A DNA stretch of 64,000 bases from Fibrobacter sp. UWR3 (GTDB taxonomy: Bacteria > Fibrobacterota > Fibrobacteria > Fibrobacterales > Fibrobacteraceae). The notes beneath the pieces were generated by a model. That model did no database searches. It worked only from the letters and a program-made list of their open reading frames with translations, and was not told the origin of the DNA. The position numbers and the translations under genes were made by a program. Below, in pieces: positions 58,859-64,000 of this stretch (its first letter is position 1; each line of letters begins with the position of its first letter). The DNA is taken from positions 248,001 through 312,000 of the forward strand of contig NZ_FRCW01000003.1 of assembly GCF_900143055.1 (NCBI RefSeq). The letters run 5' to 3'.

Positions 58859-60061
58859 TTAGCCCTTGATAGCGTCGCCCATGCTGAACATCGGCATATA
58901 CATAGCAATGAGGAGGCCGCCGACCGCGCCACCGAGGAACACGATAATGAGCGGTTCAATCATGCTCACGACGGCATCCACTGCGGCATCCACTTCTTCG
59001 TCATAGAAGTCTGCGAGCTTCAGGAGCATGCCGCCCAAGTTACCGGTCTTTTCGCCCACGCCGGTCATCTGGATAACCATGGGCGGGAAAATCCCTACTT
59101 CGGTCATGGGGTCCGCAATACTCTTACCACCGGCAATACCGATAGATATCCTGCCGATTGCCTTTTCCACGACCTTGTTACCTGCAGTCGAGGCCACGAC
59201 CTTCAAGGCATCCATCACGCTCACACCGGCGTTCAAGAGAGTTCCAAGAGTACGCGAAAAACTTGCCGTAGATGACTTTATCTGCAAGTCACCGATTTTC
59301 GGGACCTTCAGCAGGAACTTGTCGAACGCGAACTGCGCCTGCGGAATCTTCATCACGACCTTCCAGGCGATAATCAACGCAATCAAGGCAAGGAACAAAA
59401 AGCCGCCGTTATTCAACAGGAAGTCGGAGATGTTCATCACCACCTGCGTCGGGGCAGGGAGTTCCGCATCCAGCGCCGCGAACTGCTCGGCGAATGTCGG
59501 CACCACGAACGTCATAAGTGCAATCACCACCACGATACCCACAATGATAACCATCACCGGGTAGGTAAGCGCCTTCTTCACCTTGCGCTTGAGGCGCATA
59601 CTGTTTTCCATCGTCTCGGCAAGGCGCTGCAGGATTCCTTCCAAGATACCGCCCGCTTCGCCGGCCGCCACCATGTTGCAGTAAAGGGAATCGAACACCT
59701 TCGGGTGCTGCGCCAGTGCATCCGCCAGAGACGAACCGCCGTTGATGGACTGGGTCACCTTGTGAATAACATCCTTCAATGCGGGGTTTTCGCACTGCTC
59801 TTCCAGGATGGTCAAGCACTGCAGCATCGGAAGACCGGCAGAACACATCGAGGAGAACATACGCGTAAAGCGGGTCAGGTCCTCGTGCTTGATGCCGTTG
59901 CCGATGTTAATCCTGATTTCTTTCGGCTTTTTCTTCAGGCTCACAATCGCAAGCCTGCGGCGCATGAGGAGCGCTTCGGCCTCGGCCTTGTCCTTCGCCT
60001 CGAGAGTACCTTCGAAGTTGTTACCCTGCGCGTTCTGCGCCTTGTACAAAAACTCTGCCAT
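58859..60061 (-). CDS. pilC: Type IV pilus inner-membrane platform protein
   Basis: 400 residues, two GspF-type domains. AEFLYKAQNAQGNNFEGTLEAKDKAEAEALLMRR is the usual N-terminus. DLTRFTRMFSSMCSAGLPMLQCL and ASFSRTLGTLLNAGVSVMDALKVV begin the two repeats, and helices lie near 165-190, 215-235 and 370-395. GGILEGILQRLAETMEN and EPLIIVFLGGAVGGLLIAMYMPMF are conserved. It couples the PilT/PilB motors to pilin. It follows pilT after 3 bp. Partner of the variable pilin at 38893. Confidence 0.95.
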   Translation of the reverse strand: MAEFLYKAQNAQGNNFEGTLEAKDKAEAEALLMRRRLAIVSLKKKPKEIRINIGNGIKHEDLTRFTRMFSSMCSAGLPMLQCLTILEEQCENPALKDVIHKVTQSINGGSSLADALAQHPKVFDSLYCNMVAAGEAGGILEGILQRLAETMENSMRLKRKVKKALTYPVMVIIVGIVVVIALMTFVVPTFAEQFAALDAELPAPTQVVMNISDFLLNNGGFLFLALIALIIAWKVVMKIPQAQFAFDKFLLKVPKIGDLQIKSSTASFSRTLGTLLNAGVSVMDALKVVASTAGNKVVEKAIGRISIGIAGGKSIADPMTEVGIFPPMVIQMTGVGEKTGNLGGMLLKLADFYDEEVDAAVDAVVSMIEPLIIVFLGGAVGGLLIAMYMPMFSMGDAIKG

Positions 60062-60064
60062 CGA

Positions 60065-61132
60065 TTAAACTCCTTCCTTCACGAACAACTGTTCCAGCTG
60101 GTCCGGGCTCGGGGAACGAGCGAGCGCCTCGAAGCGGTCCACCTTGCGGTTCTTCACCAGTTCGCAGAGGCACATGTTCATCGTGTTCATGCCGAACTTC
60201 TGGCCGATTTCAATCATGGATTCAATCTGGTGAACCTTGTCGTCGCGGATAAGCGCACGAATACCGGGAGTCACGTTCATGATTTCGTAGGCCATCACGC
60301 GGCCACCGCCAATTTTGGGGACAAGCGTCTGGCATATGACGCCCTGAAGCACGAACGAAAGCTGGGTTCGCACCGTCTGCTGTTCGCCCTTCGGGAACGC
60401 GTCGATAATACGGTTGATAGTCTGCACGCAGGAGTTGGTATGCAGGGTCGCAAAAGCCAAGTGACCGGTTTCGGCAATCGTCAGGGCGCAACGCATAGTC
60501 TCGTTGTCACGCATTTCGCCGATGAGCACCACGTCCGGGTCCTGGCGCAAGGCCATCTTCAGGGCAATCGCAAAGCTGTTCGTATCGCTACCGACTTCAC
60601 GCTGGTTAATCATGCATCCCTGGTGCTTGTGCAGGAATTCAATCGGGTCTTCCACGGTCAAGATATGGTCGTGACGTTCCTTGTTGATCTTGTCGATCAT
60701 GGCGGCCAGGGTCGTAGACTTACCCGAACCCGTAGCACCCGTCACCAGCACGAGGCCGGAGGGGCGGGTCGTGAACTCGGCCAGAATCTTGGGAAGCCCG
60801 AGTTCCTTGAAGGTCTTGATTTCAAGCGGAATAATACGGAGCGCAAGCGCCACGCAGCCACGCTGCAGGTAGGCGTTCGCACGGAAACGCGCGAGGTTCG
60901 CGATACCGAAAGAAAAGTCGCATTCCTTATTCTGTTCGAACGACTTCTTCTGCAGTTCGTTCATCAAACTGTACGTCATGCGCATGGTTTCATCGGGCTT
61001 GAGCTTGTCGTCGCCGAGGGGGGTAAGCTTACCGGACAAGCGCACCAGCGGGGGCGAACCTGCGGTAATATGCAAGTCAGACGCGCCACGCTTAACCATT
61101 TCAGAGAGAAGATCTTGAATATTGTATGCCAT
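60065..61132 (-). CDS. pilT: Type IV pilus retraction ATPase
   Basis: 355 residues. DLLSEMVKRGASDLHITAGSPPLVRLSGKL is the PilT N-terminal domain, LVTGATGSGKSTTLAAMID the Walker A, ILTVEDPIEFLHKHQGCMINQREVG the Asp box, DVVLIGEMRDNETM the Walker B and FATLHTNSCVQTINRIID the His box. The C-terminal AIRNLIRE motif appears as GIRALIRDDKVHQIESMI. It disassembles pili for twitching and DNA uptake. First gene of the pilT-pilC pair. Confidence 0.96.
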   Translation of the reverse strand: MAYNIQDLLSEMVKRGASDLHITAGSPPLVRLSGKLTPLGDDKLKPDETMRMTYSLMNELQKKSFEQNKECDFSFGIANLARFRANAYLQRGCVALALRIIPLEIKTFKELGLPKILAEFTTRPSGLVLVTGATGSGKSTTLAAMIDKINKERHDHILTVEDPIEFLHKHQGCMINQREVGSDTNSFAIALKMALRQDPDVVLIGEMRDNETMRCALTIAETGHLAFATLHTNSCVQTINRIIDAFPKGEQQTVRTQLSFVLQGVICQTLVPKIGGGRVMAYEIMNVTPGIRALIRDDKVHQIESMIEIGQKFGMNTMNMCLCELVKNRKVDRFEALARSPSPDQLEQLFVKEGV

Positions 61133-61185
61133 ATTGCAGAATATAATTTAAAAGTGCCCGAAAAAAACATAAATTCTTGTCATAA

Positions 61186-61701
61186 ATGCGGAATAAGTCC
61201 TTTAAAATCGCTGGTTTTATCGTTTTGGCGGCACTTTTGCTGGTCGCCTACAGGGCCATTACCGCAAACGTGGAACCGTTCCGCGAAATCCCGAGCCGCA
61301 TCGCGAACTTCAGCGCCATCGAGATAGACGGCGGCAGGACGACCTTCGACGAACACAAGGGCAAGGCAACGCTCGTGGTGCTTAGCGCCAGCTGGTGCCC
61401 CGCATGCATCGCGGAACTCAACACGCTCAAGAACCTGCACAAGGAATTTTCCGCGAAAGGGCTAAGCATCCTGATGGTGAGCGAAGACGACAACGTGAAA
61501 ATCGCATCCCGGTTCAAGAAAAAATACGCGATGCCCTGGACCATGGTCCACTGGAACTACGACCTCATGAACGCTCTCGGAAACCCGCGGGTGATTCCCG
61601 TGAGTTACCTTGTAGATAGCGACGGCAAGTTCGACTACATCGAAGCGGGCATCATCGACGAGAACCGCATGAGGCGAGCGATCAAAGCGCTAGTAGAGTA
61701 A
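61186..61701 (+). CDS. TlpA-like membrane-anchored thioredoxin
   Basis: 171 residues. An uncleaved helix (about 8-25, FKIAGFIVLAALLLVAYRAI) anchors a TlpA/ResA-like domain: VVLSASWCPACIAELNTLKNL (WCPAC) and VIPVSYLVDSDGKFDYIEAG, with the cis-Pro. It acts outside the membrane, probably as a reductase. It is divergent from pilT, 53 bp away, and might keep the pilin disulfide in order, though this is only a position-based idea. Confidence 0.88.
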   Translation: MRNKSFKIAGFIVLAALLLVAYRAITANVEPFREIPSRIANFSAIEIDGGRTTFDEHKGKATLVVLSASWCPACIAELNTLKNLHKEFSAKGLSILMVSEDDNVKIASRFKKKYAMPWTMVHWNYDLMNALGNPRVIPVSYLVDSDGKFDYIEAGIIDENRMRRAIKALVE

Positions 61702-61751
61702 AGCTAGTAGACACGCTTGCCTTGCGGAGCAAGGCTACGGTGTGACGATGG

Positions 61752-62699
61752 TCAGGCAATCGGGCTCGGGAAAAGAATCACGTCCTTGATTTCATTCTTC
61801 CCGAGTGCAAGCATGAATAGGCGGTCTAGCCCGAGCGCCACACCGGAGCAGGCGGGCATACCGGATTCAAGCGCCGCGAGGAAGTTCTCGTCCTTGCGCG
61901 GGAGCGGCTTGCCCATCTGGCGACGGATTTCAAGGTCGGCATCAAAACGCCTGCGCTGTTCTGCCGCATCGGTCAGTTCCGTATAGCCGTTGCAGAGTTC
62001 CACCTGGTCCACGAAAAGTTCAAAGCGACGCGCCCACGTGTGGCCGTCCTCGCCCACGTAGGTCTGCGCGAGAGCCGCCTGCGACTGCGGGTAATCCAGA
62101 ATGAACTCCGGACCGTTTTTCGCGAGGGCAGGTTCCACCGCAAAGACCATCAGGTAATCCCACCAGTCCTCGCGGCTCATGCGTTCCGGACCCTCGGGAA
62201 CGGGGATTGCGCGCTCATTGCAGGCACAGACAAAGTTGTCCATACTCTCGCAGAACGGGTCAACGCCCGCATACTCCCTGAAGGCATCTATCCAGCGGGT
62301 GCGACGCGCGTGAATCGGCTGCCCGATAATTTCAGACACGAGCGCTTCCACCTCGTCCATCAACTTTTCTTGCGGCATGCCCACGCGGTACCATTCCACC
62401 ATGCTGAACTCGCAGTTGTGATGGCTGCCGGATTCATCTTTCCGGAAGGATTTCGTTATCTGGAAGATATCCCCGAAGCCCGATGCCAGAAGGCGCTTCA
62501 TGTGGAATTCCGGGCTCGTCATCATGTAATGGCCGCCTTCCACCTCAAAGTAATCCAGCTGGGGGTCGGTCCCTCCCGCATTGGAAAGCACGGGCGTTTC
62601 CACCTCAAGCACTCCGCGGGCTTCAAAGAACGCGCGCACCTTGTTCATCAAAGCTTGGCGCTTTATCCAGGTATCACGATTGCAAGTAGGAGCAAACAT
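61752..62699 (-). CDS. epmA: EF-P beta-lysyltransferase (EpmA/GenX type)
   Basis: 315 residues from the ATG at 62699. Class II aminoacyl-tRNA-synthetase core without anticodon-binding domain: VRAFFEARGVLEVETPVLSNAGGTDPQLDYF (motif 1), MTSPEFHMKRLLASGFGDIFQITKSFRKDE and HHNCEFSMVEWYR (motif 2), GVALGLDRLFMLALG (motif 3). Length and RRRFDADLEIRR fit EpmA, which attaches lysine to elongation factor P. EF-P and EpmB genes are not in the window. Confidence 0.92.
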   Translation of the reverse strand: MFAPTCNRDTWIKRQALMNKVRAFFEARGVLEVETPVLSNAGGTDPQLDYFEVEGGHYMMTSPEFHMKRLLASGFGDIFQITKSFRKDESGSHHNCEFSMVEWYRVGMPQEKLMDEVEALVSEIIGQPIHARRTRWIDAFREYAGVDPFCESMDNFVCACNERAIPVPEGPERMSREDWWDYLMVFAVEPALAKNGPEFILDYPQSQAALAQTYVGEDGHTWARRFELFVDQVELCNGYTELTDAAEQRRRFDADLEIRRQMGKPLPRKDENFLAALESGMPACSGVALGLDRLFMLALGKNEIKDVILFPSPIA

Positions 62700-62712
62700 A
62701 GTGTGAGCTAAA

Positions 62713-62740
62713 TCATCAATTATCAATTATCAATTATCAA
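62713..62740 (-). repeat. Four 7-bp tandem repeats at a gene junction
   Basis: Plus-strand units TCATCAA, TTATCAA, TTATCAA, TTATCAA. They contain the stop codon of the FISUMP gene (62737-62739) and end 13 bp before the EpmA start. Same consensus as at 7668. Confidence 0.85.
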
Positions 62741-64000
62741 TTATTCACCACGCAGCGAACAGAGAGCCAGAAACCCTTATCGACCGGAATCGTGGAGACT
62801 TCCTTGTCGGTACTGAACATGGACCTTGCCACACCGCGACCGTCACCTACGTCATTGCCGGTCCAGAAATAGGCGCCCTCGCCCTGGATTACGGAAATGC
62901 CGTTCTTGTTCGCGTAACCGCCGAACATCGCCGTAAATGCGTAATCGTCGGAGCCGTTGCTGCGGAGTTTTTCGGCGGCAGCATTCGCCCCGCCCGCATA
63001 AATCTCGAGCATCTTCCAGTCGTCATCGGTCGCGAGATGCGTGCCTTCGGGGCAAGCGGCGAGTGCGGCCTCGTGCGTGTACAGGCGACCGTAGGTCTTG
63101 CAGTTGTCATCTTCGCGATCATAGCACATGGACTTTTCTTCTACGGCAAAATTCAGGTTCTGCACAAACCAGCGGGTGCCATTGATTTCCTTGACCTTGT
63201 ACTTCTGGCCATCACGACCATCCTCAAAAATTTCAAACACCGGGCAGCGCGTCGCAAATTCCTTCTCGGCCAGGATTGAATCCACCGCAGGCTGCCACGA
63301 CGTGCAGAACCGGAAAAGTTCCCCGCCCGGAAGCGCCGTAGAATCCGCCTTGTGCTTATCTGCCCAGCGGGCCACGTATGCGATATCCACAATTTCGGAA
63401 TCCGGGATGGAGAGCGCCTTGGCGTTCAACTTCATGAGCTTCGAGTATTTTTCGGCAGTCGTCTTCTGCGTTTTCCAGTAGCCTTCCAACAAGCCCGTGC
63501 GAAGTTTTTCGTACAAAGGAGAAGGAACGGTCACCCCGATTGTCGTATCGATGAAATGTTCAGGCTCGGATTCGCATGTCGCCTCGCGAACGGAATCCTT
63601 CGTGTTGAGCGCGTACTGGAGACAGTCCTCGATACAGGCCTCGCGAGCCTTGCCTTTCTTGGGGCACGGAACCCAGATGCTGGTATCGACCGCCATCCTG
63701 AACGGCTTTGCAAAGGCCTTCGTTTTCAGCGCAGCCTTCGAGACGCCTTCAAGAGCATCGAGTGCTTTGGCGTTGCCGTTCTCGCCTTCCATAAGCAGGT
63801 AAGAAATCACTTCCGTGCAGGCGTTCATCGCCTTCGCGTTCGAGCACACCTTGGTGCCGTAGCCATACGAGAACTGGGACGGGCACAGGTTAAAGGACTG
63901 GTCCGGCATCGCCTTGAATATTTTTTCGTAGACCTTGACCGCATCTTCGGGAGAAAGCTTACCGCAGTAGATTTCTTCGGCGGCACCCTTCTTCACGATT
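62737..64000 (-). CDS. FISUMP-domain protein, N-terminus outside the window
   Basis: At least 421 residues are visible; the frame is open past the window end (the GTG at 63996 is internal). The C-terminal part is the Fibrobacter major paralogous domain: DGQKYKVKEINGTRWFVQNLNF, MCYDREDDNCKTYGRLYTHEAALAACPEGTHLATDDDWKMLE, and LSVRCVVNN at the end. The first part (about 1-260) is helical and Cys-rich (YCGKLSPEDAVKVYEKI, SYGYGTKVCSNAKAMNACTEV), unlike the small FISUMP protein at 6774. Ends within the heptamer repeats. Probably secreted; function unknown. Confidence 0.85.
   Translation of the reverse strand, partial: IVKKGAAEEIYCGKLSPEDAVKVYEKIFKAMPDQSFNLCPSQFSYGYGTKVCSNAKAMNACTEVISYLLMEGENGNAKALDALEGVSKAALKTKAFAKPFRMAVDTSIWVPCPKKGKAREACIEDCLQYALNTKDSVREATCESEPEHFIDTTIGVTVPSPLYEKLRTGLLEGYWKTQKTTAEKYSKLMKLNAKALSIPDSEIVDIAYVARWADKHKADSTALPGGELFRFCTSWQPAVDSILAEKEFATRCPVFEIFEDGRDGQKYKVKEINGTRWFVQNLNFAVEEKSMCYDREDDNCKTYGRLYTHEAALAACPEGTHLATDDDWKMLEIYAGGANAAAEKLRSNGSDDYAFTAMFGGYANKNGISVIQGEGAYFWTGNDVGDGRGVARSMFSTDKEVSTIPVDKGFWLSVRCVVNN

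Overview
This window is chromosomal DNA from a Fibrobacter-type bacterium (phylum Fibrobacterota). The case rests on four things. Two proteins carry the Fibrobacter major paralogous (FISUMP, TIGR02145) domain. A lipoprotein has a GH16 fold with the same circular permutation as the well-known F. succinogenes 1,3-1,4-beta-glucanase. Plant-cell-wall enzymes (GH5, CE1-type feruloyl esterase) sit among housekeeping genes. The household genes are those of an anaerobic Gram-negative fermenter (pflB/pflA, mqnA, TolC, type IV pili). No assembly or taxonomy was available, so this is an inference from gene content.

Layout. 1-13.9 kb: an outer-membrane protein fragment, a Wzc-like tyrosine autokinase, a MacB-type ABC exporter, a TetM/EF-G-like GTPase, a FISUMP protein in line with a YolD-like/Y-family polymerase pair, clpP, ftsY and a lipoprotein-thioredoxin-glycosyltransferase operon. 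14-20.5 kb: pflB, the permuted GH16 lipoprotein and alaS. 20.5-23.4 kb: a small accessory patch with an HTH-ImmA/IrrE protein, a HipA-like kinase and a RhuM fragment. 23.5-29.8 kb: a glycan cluster with an ArnE/ArnF-like membrane pair, FkbM methyltransferase, ArnC/GtrB-like transferase, Gfo/Idh/MocA oxidoreductase, ATP-grasp enzyme and WecE-like aminotransferase.

29.8-39.4 kb is the most unusual region. A tyrosine recombinase is followed by three promoterless, headless type IV pilin C-terminal cassettes and one complete pilin gene. All four share one 16-bp core, CTACGTGAAGTTGCAG, at the same codon position, and the cores alternate in orientation (+,-,+,-). Inversion between oppositely oriented cores would fuse the pilin's 47-residue head in frame to another tail. 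I read this as a shufflon for a main-type pilin, analogous to but distinct from the R64 PilV shufflon. Five membrane genes lie inside the invertible intervals: three LtaS-like alkaline-phosphatase-superfamily proteins and two GT-C-like multi-pass proteins. They are candidate pilin- or glycan-decorating enzymes. The pilus motor genes pilC and pilT are near 59-61 kb.

39.8-46.3 kb is an accessory island (AlbA_2/Schlafen-type regulator, BrnT/BrnA toxin-antitoxin, DUF4143 ATPase, frameshifted Rpn nuclease). Three of its transcription units are preceded by copies of one ~108-bp repeat. 46.4-64 kb returns to household genes: aroD, a PtsN-like EIIA, tRNA-Val(CAC), TolC, feruloyl esterase, Hsp20, DUF58, KDPG aldolase, a GGDEF response regulator, mqnA, GH5, pflA with an odd pentapeptide-repeat insert, GIY-YIG, pilC, pilT, a TlpA-like protein, EpmA and a FISUMP protein cut by the window end.

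Two repeat classes run through the window: short inverted repeats of the type ATCCYCGC-loop-GCGRGGAT, singly and in tandem arrays, and degenerate 7-bp tandem repeats placed exactly at gene junctions, where they supply stop or start codons.
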